Positions 1-7,680 of a stretch of 64,000 nt of DNA are shown piece by piece. Origin of the DNA: Prevotellaceae bacterium. Lineage in GTDB: Bacteria; Bacteroidota; Bacteroidia; Bacteroidales; UBA932. The stretch is from positions 1 through 64,000 of the forward strand of contig JAIRNF010000037.1 in NCBI GenBank assembly GCA_031258195.1, in the 5' to 3' direction. How positions within the stretch are numbered: the first letter of the stretch is position 1; every line of letters starts with the position of its first letter. Below the pieces are notes generated by a model that saw only the letters and a program-made list of their open reading frames with translations, ran no database searches and had not been told where the DNA came from. Made by a program: the position numbers and the translations under genes.

Positions 1-32
1 CCGCCGAAACGCTAGCCGGTATCGTTAGAGAA

Positions 33-290
33 ATGTCGATTTGGCTCTGGCGAAATCATCGCGATAAATGCGCTATTCGCGTCGCGATCGGCAAGCGATT
101 GGAAGAGCTGCGAAAAACGAGAGGTTTGAGCCAAGAGGAATTAGCGAGTAGAATAGGATTTAAGCAGCCGAATATCGCTCGTATAGAGAGCGCGAGATAC
201 GCGACTAGCATCGATATTCTCGGCTATATAGCCGACGCACTAAGCTGCCGAATAGAGCTGGTTCCGAACGAAGAGAAGCCCCCCGGCTAA
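33..290 (+). CDS. Cro/C1-type helix-turn-helix regulator, possibly 5' partial
   Basis: Small DNA-binding protein, probably an antitoxin-like or element-borne regulator. After a short N-terminal stretch, residues about 21-70 form a classic XRE/HigA helix-turn-helix (GKRLEELRKTRGLSQEELA, then KQPNIARIESARYATSIDIL). The reading frame stays open upstream to the window edge, so the ATG at 33 is only the first start visible and the gene may begin outside. No toxin partner is visible downstream, but one could lie to the left. The stop codon is inside a strong terminator hairpin. The sequence is noticeably richer in CG and CGA words than the restriction genes that follow, which suggests mosaic accessory DNA. 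Confidence 0.75.
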   Translation: MSIWLWRNHRDKCAIRVAIGKRLEELRKTRGLSQEELASRIGFKQPNIARIESARYATSIDILGYIADALSCRIELVPNEEKPPG

Positions 291-300
291 GGGGCTTCTC
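273..300 (+). terminator. Intrinsic terminator of the XRE gene
   Basis: GAGAAGCCCC (273-282) pairs perfectly with GGGGCTTCTC (291-300) around an 8-nt loop that contains the TAA stop codon. T-rich sequence follows after about 8 nt. Confidence 0.8.
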
Positions 301-324
301 CACTTTCCTTAATTTTTCACCTAC

Positions 325-352
325 TTTAAGCGGTCGAATTCGACCGCTTAAA
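325..352. repeat. Perfect 28-bp palindrome
   Basis: The half-site TTTAAGCGGTCGAA is followed directly by its exact reverse complement with no loop; the centre is GAATTC. It lies 2 bp past the stop codon of the recombinase remnant, so it may be its terminator. A gapless palindrome could also be a recombinase or operator site. Function is inferred only. Confidence 0.6.
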
Positions 353-354
353 AA

Positions 355-555
355 TTACTCTTTCTCAAGTTTACTCATTTCATCCGCTATTCTGCCGGAT
401 AGCATTTTGGCATATATTTGGGTCGTTTCAATCTTTTTGTGTCCTAACGCCTTTTGAGTCACTTCAAGCGATACGCCTTGATTAAGCATTACGGTAGTGG
501 CGAAAGTACATCTAGCCATGCGCGCGGTAAGATTCTTTTTTATCCCCGCGAGCAT
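355..555 (-). pseudogene. Tyrosine recombinase (integrase) C-terminal remnant
   Basis: The 66 residues match the end of the catalytic domain of Bacteroidetes phage-type integrases, which insert mobile elements by strand exchange. Visible landmarks are TARMARCTFATT, LGHKKIETTQIY with the nucleophile Tyr48, and an acidic C-terminal tail. The protein is far too short: the arm-binding and core-binding domains and the first catalytic Arg are missing. In the HxxR motif the His is replaced by Arg (position 12), and the residue after the second Arg, usually His, is Cys. It is therefore an inactive relic. It sits about 4 kb from the tRNA-Thr junction and supports the view that 1-4,650 is an old integrated element. 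Confidence 0.75.
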
Positions 556-569
556 GGCTATTTAGTTTT

Positions 570-605
570 GGTACAACAATCGGTACAGCTATTGGTACAA
601 CAAAT
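570..605. repeat. Three tandem 12-bp repeats
   Basis: Three adjacent units start at 570, 582 and 594: GGTACAACAATC, GGTACAGCTATT and GGTACAACAAAT. They lie just upstream of the recombinase remnant (minus strand) and before the methylase promoter region. They could be integrase arm-type sites, iterons or remnants of coding sequence; on the minus strand they read openly as a V(V/A)PI repeat. No function can be assigned. Confidence 0.6.
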
Positions 606-700
606 ATAGTGAAAATGGTTCTATATTTTGAAATATAACATATTTTTCTACACAAATTCACCGTAGAATACTATCTTTGTTGTAAATTAAGGTTAGTAAT

Positions 701-3316
701 ATGCAGGTTAAAGATATAATATCCAGCCTTGGATTTAAGCCCAAAGAGGGGGCGAATGGAGTATTTGAAAAAAAATACCCCATTTGTGATAATTATGCCA
801 TTGAAATAGATATTAAAAATGAGAATATTATTTATGGAGATAAAATAATCTGTGAGAATAAAACAACGCGGAATTTTTCTCAACCAGAAAATTTTGTCGT
901 ATTAGAATGTGTAGATCGTTTATTAGAAAAAGGATATAAGCCTCAAAATATAATTCTTGAAAAAACGTGGGGAGCCGGACATGGTACATCAGGAAGGCTA
1001 GACATCTGTGTTACGCGTGATGATGGCTCAGAATACTTATTAATTGAATGTAAAACATTTGGGAAAGAATTTGACAAAGAATTTACCCGAATGAGCAAAG
1101 ATGGAGGACAACTTTTTACATATTTCAAATTTAGCAATAAACCTGATATTTTAATGCTTTATGCTTCCGAATTGAAAGGAAAGAAAATAGCGTATAAGAA
1201 TGAAATTATAAAGATAGAGGATGATTATCGCTCAGGTGATGTTAAGGATTTCTATGAAAAATGGAATAAATTAACTAAAGATAATGGTGTTTTTGACGCA
1301 TGGGTAAAACCTTATTTTTTTGAGAGTAAAGCGTTAACTATTGATGAACTTGAAGAAATAAAACAAGAGGATAGTAGTTTTATATTTAACCGATTTCTTG
1401 AAATTTTACGTCATAATGTGGTTTCAGATAAGCCTAATGCCTTCAATAAAATTTTTACATTATTCTTATGCAAAATATATGATGAGAAAATAAATGAGGG
1501 TACTAATAATGAATTAGGTTTTCAATGGATTGAAGGTGTTGATGATGATATTTCTTTTCAACTACGCTTGACAGACCTATACAAAGAGGGAATGTGGGAG
1601 TTTTTAGAAAAGCGAGTAACGGACTTTTCAGAAGACGAGTTTGAACAGAAGTATAAAAACTTAGAAGATTCAGCGCGAAAAGAACTCTTAAAAGATTTCA
1701 AAAAAATTCGATTAGAAAAAAATAACGAATTTGCAATTAAAGAGGTTTATGACGAAAAATCATTTAAAGAGAATGCTAAAGTTGTTAAGCAAGTTGTCGA
1801 ATTGCTTCAGAAGTATAAAATACGTTACGCGAAAAAACAGCAATATCTTTCCGATTTCTTTGAATTACTGCTAACAACAGGACTCAAACAAGAGTCAGGA
1901 CAATTTTTCACGCCTGTTCCTATAGCTCAATTTATTATTAAAAGTTTACCTATTGATAGCATTGTTGAAACAAAACTTAAAGAAGGAAAACGAGACGAGT
2001 TATTGCCTTATATTATTGATTACGCGGCAGGTAGCGGTCATTTTATTACTGAGAGCATGCGCGAAATTCAACGATTGTTGACTGATTTTGACTTGAGTAA
2101 AGTTCGCGGTGATGCTAAAAAATTTGTTGAGACAGCACGGATAAGTCATTTCGATTGGGCATTGCGATACATTTATGGTATAGAAAAAGACTACCGCTTA
2201 GTAAAAGTTGGCAAAGTCGGTTGTTATCTTCATGGTGATGGATTGGCAAATGTTATTCACTCCGATGGGTTGGCAAATTTCAAACACCCAGACTACAAGG
2301 GTAAACTTAAAGTAATAGATAAGGATTTCCAACAAGAAAACAAACAATTCGATGTTGTAGTATCAAACCCTCCATATTCGGTATCCGCATTTAAAAACGC
2401 GGCAAGAGAATACTATAAAGACGAGAGTTTTGATTTATATGGACGACTAACAGATAATAGTTCGGAAATCGAATGTTTATTTGTTGAGCGTACAAAACAA
2501 CTTTTAAAGGATGGTGGAGTAGCAGGTATTATACTTCCAAGTTCTATATTGAGTAATGCCGGGATATACACAAAAGCTCGCGAAATAATTTTACAATATT
2601 TTGATATTATAGCTATTACTGAGTTAGGCTCTAATACTTTTATGGCTACAGGTACAAACACTGTAGTCCTTTTTCTAAAGAGGCGTAACAATTATGAAAG
2701 TATCAATATAAGAAAATCGGTAGATACATTCTTCACATCATTGAATGACGCGACAATTAACATTATTGAAAATCCTGTATCTAAATATGTAGGCTATGTT
2801 TGGGAAGGTCTTTTATTTAACGATTATATTTCTTTAATTAAAAAGGCTCCCAATAAAACCGTTGAAGAACATGAAATATATAAAGAGTATCGTAAGAAAA
2901 TAAAAGCGAAAGATGAAAAATCATTTTGGGATGCTCTTTTAGACATTGAAAAGGAAAAACTCTATTATTTTATTCTTGCTTATCCTCAAAAAGTAGTCTT
3001 AGTTAAGAGTGGAGAGAAAGATGCGGAAAAACGTTTTTTAGGGTATGAATTTTCAAACCGCAGAGGAAGTGAAGGCATACACCCCATACAAAGAGGAAAA
3101 GCCATAGATGAATGTACTCGGTTATTTGATGTTAAGGTTTTTGATAATCCTGAAAAGGCAAGCACATATATATACAAGGCATTTGCCGGAGACGCGGATT
3201 CTCTGATAGATAAAAGCGTAAGCGAAAATATATATCGCGTCAATTTAATCAATATGCTTACTTTTGACCGAAATGAATTTGAGAAAAATATTTCGCTTGT
3301 CATTAAAAAAAAGTGA
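701..3316 (+). CDS. BcgI-like fused restriction endonuclease / adenine-N6 DNA methyltransferase
   Basis: An 871-residue restriction-modification enzyme that should both methylate and cut DNA once directed by the specificity subunit encoded next to it. The N-terminal 180 residues carry a PD-(D/E)XK nuclease core: D101 in GRLDI, then E116 and K118 in LLIECK. Residues about 370-680 form an N6-adenine methylase (HsdM-type) domain, with QESGQFFTP, the SAM-binding motif DYAAGSGHF from D440, and the catalytic motif NPPY at 556-559. The remaining 190 residues are of unknown role. Nuclease plus methylase in one chain, with a separate S protein and no translocase subunit, is the BcgI (type IIB) plan rather than type I. 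The gene is AT-rich compared with the chromosome, consistent with transfer. GTGA overlap couples it to the S gene. A TATCTTTG box at 672-679 may be its promoter. Confidence 0.85.
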   Translation: MQVKDIISSLGFKPKEGANGVFEKKYPICDNYAIEIDIKNENIIYGDKIICENKTTRNFSQPENFVVLECVDRLLEKGYKPQNIILEKTWGAGHGTSGRLDICVTRDDGSEYLLIECKTFGKEFDKEFTRMSKDGGQLFTYFKFSNKPDILMLYASELKGKKIAYKNEIIKIEDDYRSGDVKDFYEKWNKLTKDNGVFDAWVKPYFFESKALTIDELEEIKQEDSSFIFNRFLEILRHNVVSDKPNAFNKIFTLFLCKIYDEKINEGTNNELGFQWIEGVDDDISFQLRLTDLYKEGMWEFLEKRVTDFSEDEFEQKYKNLEDSARKELLKDFKKIRLEKNNEFAIKEVYDEKSFKENAKVVKQVVELLQKYKIRYAKKQQYLSDFFELLLTTGLKQESGQFFTPVPIAQFIIKSLPIDSIVETKLKEGKRDELLPYIIDYAAGSGHFITESMREIQRLLTDFDLSKVRGDAKKFVETARISHFDWALRYIYGIEKDYRLVKVGKVGCYLHGDGLANVIHSDGLANFKHPDYKGKLKVIDKDFQQENKQFDVVVSNPPYSVSAFKNAAREYYKDESFDLYGRLTDNSSEIECLFVERTKQLLKDGGVAGIILPSSILSNAGIYTKAREIILQYFDIIAITELGSNTFMATGTNTVVLFLKRRNNYESINIRKSVDTFFTSLNDATINIIENPVSKYVGYVWEGLLFNDYISLIKKAPNKTVEEHEIYKEYRKKIKAKDEKSFWDALLDIEKEKLYYFILAYPQKVVLVKSGEKDAEKRFLGYEFSNRRGSEGIHPIQRGKAIDECTRLFDVKVFDNPEKASTYIYKAFAGDADSLIDKSVSENIYRVNLINMLTFDRNEFEKNISLVIKKK

Positions 3317-4323
3317 AAATTGAGAGTAAATGGGAGCAAATTAGGATTGAAAATTCTTTAACTAAAATCAACTGTGATGCACCTAAAATAGAAGAGTATA
3401 ATATACAAAAGAAAGGAATATATCCAGTTGTAACACAGGATGTATCTATAGAAATAGCAGGTTATACTAACAAAACTAATGCGATTACAGACTTACCAAT
3501 AGTCTTATTTGGAGATCATTCCTGTTGTGTTAAATATATTGATTATCCTTTTTTTAGAGGCGCCGATGGTACGGTCCTACTAAAGCCAAATCCTAAGTTT
3601 AATCCAAAATATTATTATTATTTAATTGAATATGTCGTCAATAACCTCATAGATAATACAAAATACGAGAGGCATAATAAATATCTAAAAGATCTATTTA
3701 TCCCTTTACCCCCAAAAAATATTCAAGAAAAGATAGTTACGGAAATTGAAAGGATAGAGGAAGAGAAAAAGGTAATGAGTATTAAGATAATAAAATTAAA
3801 TCAATCAATTCAAAAAATATTAAACTCATTATCAGGTACAACATTTAGAATAGATCAAATTTTGTCATTAGAATATGGTAGGTCGCTACCTGAACATAAA
3901 CGTGTTTCCGGTAATTACCCTGTGTTAGGTTCTAATGGAATTGTAGGGTATCATAATGAATATTTAATTGTTGGCCCCTCTGTTGTTGTTGGAAGAAAAG
4001 GATCAGCAGGTAAAGTGGTATGGGTTGAGAATAACAACTTTCCTATCGATACCACATTTTATGTGAAACTTTTAGACAATTCAAATTCTTTAAGACTAAT
4101 TTATTATATATTAAAAGGATTAAACCTCAATGGAACCGGCACAGGTGTTCCGGGATTAAATAGAAATGATGTTTATCAAAAAAGTATTATAATGCCGGAT
4201 AAGGAAAAGCAGCGAAAAATAGTATTAGAAATAGAAGCGTTAGAAAAACAGATTGTCGAAACGCGGAAAATTATTGATGATGGCGTGAAGCTGAAAAACG
4301 CGGTTCTGAAAAAATATTTATAG
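3313..4323 (+). CDS. hsdS: Type I/IIB restriction specificity subunit (HsdS-like)
   Basis: DNA target-recognition subunit for the preceding methylase-nuclease. Two target-recognition domains are visible: residues about 1-140 and about 175-290 (GNYPVLGSNGIVGY, GPSVVVGRKGSAG, GVPGLNR). Each is followed by a helical conserved region (around QEKIVTEIERIEEEKK and again KQRKIVLEIEALEKQ), the usual pseudo-symmetric HsdS layout that reads a bipartite site. It starts with GTG, and that codon overlaps the methylase stop (GTGA), so translation is coupled. At 336 residues it is short for HsdS, but both half-domains are present; the first domain is the more divergent. The specificity cannot be predicted. 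Confidence 0.88.
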   Translation: MKIESKWEQIRIENSLTKINCDAPKIEEYNIQKKGIYPVVTQDVSIEIAGYTNKTNAITDLPIVLFGDHSCCVKYIDYPFFRGADGTVLLKPNPKFNPKYYYYLIEYVVNNLIDNTKYERHNKYLKDLFIPLPPKNIQEKIVTEIERIEEEKKVMSIKIIKLNQSIQKILNSLSGTTFRIDQILSLEYGRSLPEHKRVSGNYPVLGSNGIVGYHNEYLIVGPSVVVGRKGSAGKVVWVENNNFPIDTTFYVKLLDNSNSLRLIYYILKGLNLNGTGTGVPGLNRNDVYQKSIIMPDKEKQRKIVLEIEALEKQIVETRKIIDDGVKLKNAVLKKYL

Positions 4324-4354
4324 CATAAGGAGATCGAATGACCTCCTTATGCTA
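4321..4354. terminator. Bidirectional terminator between hsdS and the S24 remnant
   Basis: TAGCATAAGGAG (4321-4332, including the hsdS stop) pairs perfectly with CTCCTTATGCTA (4343-4354) around a 10-nt loop. It lies between converging genes. Confidence 0.8.
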
Positions 4355-4378
4355 TACTTTATTACTATGAAAAAATAT

Positions 4379-4657
4379 CTACCTTCTAACAACCCTATCT
4401 ACAATCTTAATTACGTTATAAAGTTTCGCGACATCATTTAATTGTAAGGTAAAGTCCTCATACATAGGATTCAGTGAATGACATGTAATTTTTCCATTTT
4501 CTAAATCATGCTCTACTATTCGTTTAATAAGTATGCCTTCTTCTCGATGTACGATTACAAAATCCCAATCGTTTACGCGCAGCTTTGAAGTCCATAAATC
4601 TCGCTTAATATCCCTGCAAAGTAGCTTATCGCCTTCCTGATAGGAAGAGCCTCCCAC
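4379..4657 (-). pseudogene. C-terminal half of an S24-type repressor, truncated at the tRNA gene
   Basis: The residues after the first three (SYQEGDKLLCRDI, then DFVIVHREEGILIKRI and HSLNP) match the C-terminal S24/LexA-like domain of Bacteroidetes phage repressors. The DNA-binding N-terminus, the autocleavage site and the catalytic Ser region are absent. Similarity stops where the DNA becomes the 3' end of tRNA-Thr; the GTG 'start' at 4657 lies inside the tRNA. The simplest reading is that a repressor gene spanning the attachment site of a mobile element was cut when the element integrated. Expression is doubtful, as the frame merely runs on through the tRNA. Confidence 0.7.
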
Positions 4658-4719
4658 GGGATTCGAACCCGCTACCTGTTCGTTACGAATGAACTGCTCT
4701 ACCGCTGAGCTAAGGAGGC
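4648..4719 (-). tRNA. tRNA-Thr (anticodon CGT)
   Basis: The reverse strand folds as a complete cloverleaf of 72 nt: acceptor GCCTCCT/GGGAGGC (last pair T:G), D-arm GCTC/GAGC, anticodon loop TTCGTAA with anticodon CGT, 5-nt variable loop, T-arm with loop TTCGAAT, discriminator T, no encoded CCA. It should read the Thr codon ACG. The bottom pair of the anticodon stem (31:39) is an A-C mismatch, otherwise all stems pair. Its 3' end is the apparent integration site of the accessory DNA at 1-4,650. A TACCTTTG promoter box lies at 4744-4751 on the same strand. Confidence 0.92.
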
Positions 4720-4743
4720 AACGCTTTTCGTGAAAACGGAATA

Positions 4744-4751
4744 CAAAGGTA
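4744..4751 (-). promoter_or_regulatory. Probable -7 box of the tRNA-Thr promoter
   Basis: TACCTTTG on the minus strand matches the Bacteroidetes primary sigma -7 consensus TAnnTTTG, 25 bp before the tRNA start. No clear -33 TTTG box was found at the usual 19-21 bp, so this is tentative. Confidence 0.45.
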
Positions 4752-4800
4752 TAAAAAGTTTGAAAACCACTAACGCTTATTTATTAAGACGAAAAAACAA

Positions 4801-4825
4801 GAGCAGGTTTTAAGCTTACCTGCTC
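4801..4825 (-). terminator. Terminator downstream of the peroxiredoxin gene
   Basis: GAGCAGGT (4801-4808) pairs with ACCTGCTC (4818-4825) around a 9-nt loop; A/T-rich flanks on both sides. It lies 47 bp past the stop codon. Confidence 0.7.
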
Positions 4826-4871
4826 TCGTTTGAAAATATATAGAAAACCTAACCTAGAAAATCATAGCGGC

Positions 4872-5417
4872 TTATAGCGTATCTTCTCCCTTAACCCATC
4901 CGCAAGGGGTAAGCTTATCAATTTGAAGCGCATCCAACATACGGATAACTTCTTCCACGTTACGTCCAGCCGAAAGATCGTTAACGCTTACGTGGCGAAT
5001 AATTCCCTTAGGATCTACAATGTACGTTACGCGGTACGCCACCTTTTGCGATTCTTCTAGAATACCCAGCTCTTCAGCCAACGATTTAGAAGTATCGGCA
5101 AGCATAGGGAAGCGAAGCAGCTTTAATCCTGGGTGGCTGTTACGCCATGCCAGATGCGAATACTCAGAATCGGTAGAAGCCCCGATAAGCATTGCGTTAC
5201 GCTCGTGGAACTCTAAAAAGTGCTTGTTAAATGTTTCAATCTCGGTAGGGCATACAAACGTAAAGTCCATAGGCCACCAGAACATTACCATCCATTTTTC
5301 ACCCTCAACCGCCTTATTCAACGTAAGGTCGGTAAACTCTTTGCCCGGCTCGGTAGATACAACTGCTTTCTTGTTAAATTCGGGGAACTTTGATCCCACA
5401 GATAGAATTCTATTCAT
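4872..5417 (-). CDS. Peroxiredoxin, AhpC/TSA family
   Basis: Cytoplasmic thiol peroxidase that reduces hydrogen peroxide and organic hydroperoxides. The 181 residues hold the peroxidatic Cys in FTFVCPTEIETF (near residue 56), the conserved Arg region of the thioredoxin fold (RVTYIVDPKGIIRH), and a C-terminal Cys in TPCGW near residue 173 that could act as the resolving Cys. Length is usual for 2-Cys AhpC-type enzymes. The gene is transcribed alone and diverges from the membrane protein at 5777. Oxidative-stress control would be expected, but no operator can be named. The reducing partner (AhpF or thioredoxin) is not in this window. Confidence 0.9.
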   Translation of the reverse strand: MNRILSVGSKFPEFNKKAVVSTEPGKEFTDLTLNKAVEGEKWMVMFWWPMDFTFVCPTEIETFNKHFLEFHERNAMLIGASTDSEYSHLAWRNSHPGLKLLRFPMLADTSKSLAEELGILEESQKVAYRVTYIVDPKGIIRHVSVNDLSAGRNVEEVIRMLDALQIDKLTPCGWVKGEDTL

Positions 5418-5686
5418 GTCTTTTAATTTTTATATTGTTTTGATATGTTGTTTGTTCCGTACAAGTAAAACAGCAGTAAAAACCGTTTGTTCGTTTTTGG
5501 AATGCAAAGGTGTGTAAAAAGCCGAGTCATGTCAAATAGGTTGTTTTTATGGTAACATAGAGGAAGCTTATAAGTTGGATTGATAATGAAATGAGAAAGT
5601 ATAACAAGGTAGTAATACGATATTTATTGAGCTTTCGTATCATCCCATTTCCACATTACCTCATTTTTATATTACCACATTACTAT

Positions 5687-5719
5687 ATTGCTTCGTTATT
5701 GTATTTATAGCTATCTTTG
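5687..5719 (+). promoter_or_regulatory. Candidate promoter for the gene at 5777
   Basis: TATCTTTG at 5712-5719 matches the Bacteroidetes -7 box; ATTG at 5687-5690 is at the right distance for the -33 box. The leader would be about 50 nt. The rest of the 359-bp divergent intergenic region (5418-5776) holds only short A/T-rich near-repeats such as CCACATTACC at 5651 and TACCACATTAC at 5673. Confidence 0.4.
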
Positions 5720-5776
5720 AGGGACGGGTAAAAGCGGTTACGCTACAACCTTCATACGAAATACGAAAGATAGCAA

Positions 5777-6463
5777 ATGGGTAACGATACAAAAAAAGCC
5801 AAAGTCTTTAAGCTAATGATAGGGCTTTTTATAGGGCTTCTGGTTATTGGCTACGGGTGGACAAGAAACAGCCCGAACACAACAGACAGCCCGCTTGATA
5901 ACGAACCTCGCAACACTCCGGCGGCACAAACCGGTAGCAGCAGTACGGCGTTTGAGCAGGCTGTATATGATGTTATGAGAGGTTTTAGCGAGCAAGATGC
6001 TGACATTTTAAACCGGTTGATATCAGATGATATTGGGCTGGTTGTACTTTTCAGGCGCGGTGTGTACGATACTTACGATAAAGTAGCCCGGCTCGATTTT
6101 AAAAAGCCTGTACCCGAGTACTGGCAGTATCCTGACGACACATACGAGCATACGCTCATACGATATGAAAGCTTACCAGCCTACAGCTGCGATACCGAAA
6201 GCTGGGATAAAACAGGTCTGTACTGCGATACGGTAACGATAGACAACCTGCTCTCTCGAACGGCAGAGAATTTGGTAAGGTACGAGGGCGATGTTGTTAA
6301 TATTACAGACGAAGATATTCGCTCTTATAAAGAGCTGGAGCGGAACAGCCGCAGAGTTGTACTGTCTGCCGGAGATAAAGAGCTGATATTTTACCTTACG
6401 GCGGTTAACGGAAAGTGGTACTTTACTATTCTTGATAGGGTAACCAGCGATTGTAGCGCATAA
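5777..6463 (+). CDS. Hypothetical membrane-anchored protein
   Basis: Not recognised. Of 228 residues, 1-10 are polar and basic, about 11-28 form one hydrophobic helix (KLMIGLFIGLLVIGYGW), 30-52 are a Pro/Thr/Asn-rich linker, and the rest is a soluble domain with many Asp, Tyr and Arg residues. This fits a type II membrane protein or an uncleaved signal anchor with a periplasmic domain. There is no lipobox Cys. The C-terminus (KELIFYLTAVNGKWYFTILDRV) looks like the last strands of an NTF2- or SnoaL-like cone, a guess from pattern only. It stands alone between a divergent peroxiredoxin gene and a palindromic repeat element. Confidence 0.65.
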   Translation: MGNDTKKAKVFKLMIGLFIGLLVIGYGWTRNSPNTTDSPLDNEPRNTPAAQTGSSSTAFEQAVYDVMRGFSEQDADILNRLISDDIGLVVLFRRGVYDTYDKVARLDFKKPVPEYWQYPDDTYEHTLIRYESLPAYSCDTESWDKTGLYCDTVTIDNLLSRTAENLVRYEGDVVNITDEDIRSYKELERNSRRVVLSAGDKELIFYLTAVNGKWYFTILDRVTSDCSA

Positions 6464-6496
6464 ATAGAATGGCATAGAATGGCACAAAACCACCTA

Positions 6497-6587
6497 CTGC
6501 GTCATTTCGAGCGAAGCGAGAAATCTCCTATTTTATGGGTGAGGACTTCTATTCAGGAGATTTCTCGCTTCGCTCGAAATGACGCAG
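6497..6587. repeat. REP/MITE-like palindrome, copy 1
   Basis: Perfect 33-bp arms at 6497-6529 and 6555-6587 around a 25-nt loop. The arm core is TCATTTCGAGCGAAGCGAGA. It lies between two plus-strand genes, after a gene 3' end, and has the longest arms of the ten copies in the window. Confidence 0.9.
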
Positions 6588-6611
6588 CATTAATAAATAC
6601 AGATACGTACA

Positions 6612-7552
6612 ATGAATAAAAAAATAGCATTGCTAGCAGCGTTAATACTACCGTTTTTGCTCTTTGTCCAGCAACAAAAAGAAGTGTTGATAGTAGATAC
6701 CATGCATGCTGTTACGCGCATTGTAAAGAACAGCTATAAGCCGTTACTTAAGCGGGCTCTGGGGTATCAACCCGAGGCGATATACGTAGAGTACGTTATG
6801 CCCGACGACGTAGCTAGCTGGAGCTACCTGAAAGATGGATGGAACAAGGGATATAGAGAGTTCTATAAGCTGTCAGATTCGTTGAAAGTTACCTATAGCT
6901 TTCAACCGTCTGAGCTAGCTGGGCTGCTGGCAAAAAAACAGCAGAGCTCACTAAAAACGAGTTGGACGAAATCATTACATCTTTTGGCTACCAAAGAGAT
7001 TATGCAAATTACTTGTACTATAGGTATATTAAGCAATACGGGGTAAACGGCAGCAAAAAATCGTTAGGTGACGAAAGCCCCGATCTTAGCTTTAAGCTTG
7101 CTCTACAGCTTGGTATTACAAGGCTATATGCTATCGATGATCAGCAGACAGTGGCAGAGTATAATAAAGCCTTTAATAAGTGCATAAAAGATGGCGAGAT
7201 GAACGGAGATACTAAAAGGCTGCAAAAGTTGGATAGAAAAGGTACCAGAGCCCGGGTAATGCCTGCTTTGTTTGGAAGGCTGGGGATACATACCAATAAA
7301 CCGAAATCGCTTGAACGAATGCATACCATTAATTCGGTTGGGTATATTACTCACGAGAGTTCAGGGTGCGCGTCTTGCCGAGAGCATTGGAACGCGCGCA
7401 ACGCTACAATTGCGAAAAACCTGATACAGCAGCTGAAACAAAACCCCTACCAAAAGAGTATCGTTATTATTGGGGCGGGGCACATTATAGGGCTGAAAGA
7501 GGAGTTACAAAGGCAATATCCAACAATAAAAGTAAAGTTGTTGGTCGAGTAG
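6612..7552 (+). pseudogene. DUF5694-like protein interrupted by a -1 frameshift at an A7 run
   Basis: Two overlapping frames form one protein of about 313 residues. The first frame (6612-7046) gives a signal peptide or membrane anchor and EVLIVDTMHAV; the second (open from well before its ATG at 6962) gives KSLGDESPDLSF, LGITRLYAIDD and a C-terminal IVIIGAGHIIGL. This resembles DUF5694 proteins, distant relatives of the TraB/Tiki fold. The frames join at seven As (6932-6938), which in the zero frame read A AAA AAA, a sequence on which a -1 slip restores the long frame exactly. It may be a pseudogene, an assembly error, or programmed frameshifting. The N-terminus places it in the envelope; no function is established. 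Confidence 0.65.
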
Positions 7553-7562
7553 TTTATACTTT

Positions 7563-7635
7563 TTCCCCGTCATGTCGAACGAAGTGAGCTGCCGCTATGT
7601 AGCAGATGTCTCACTTCGTTCGACATGACGGGGAA
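7563..7635. repeat. REP/MITE-like palindrome, copy 2
   Basis: Perfect 26-bp arms at 7563-7588 and 7610-7635 with a 21-nt loop. The arm core is CATGTCGAACGAAGTGAG. It lies between two converging gene 3' ends. Confidence 0.9.
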
Positions 7636-7680
7636 GTGAAAATTCTCCGTAGCTTCTTTTTTGTTGTAAAGGTTGATAGC

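Noticed and set aside
4648-4690. Coding reading through the tRNA (EQVAGSNPVGG)
   Set aside because: This is the well-known spurious translation of tRNA 3' ends; it is not an N-terminus of the S24 protein.
5020-5517. 165-residue plus-strand ORF opposite the peroxiredoxin
   Set aside because: Antisense to a gene with a complete set of peroxiredoxin motifs and normal length.
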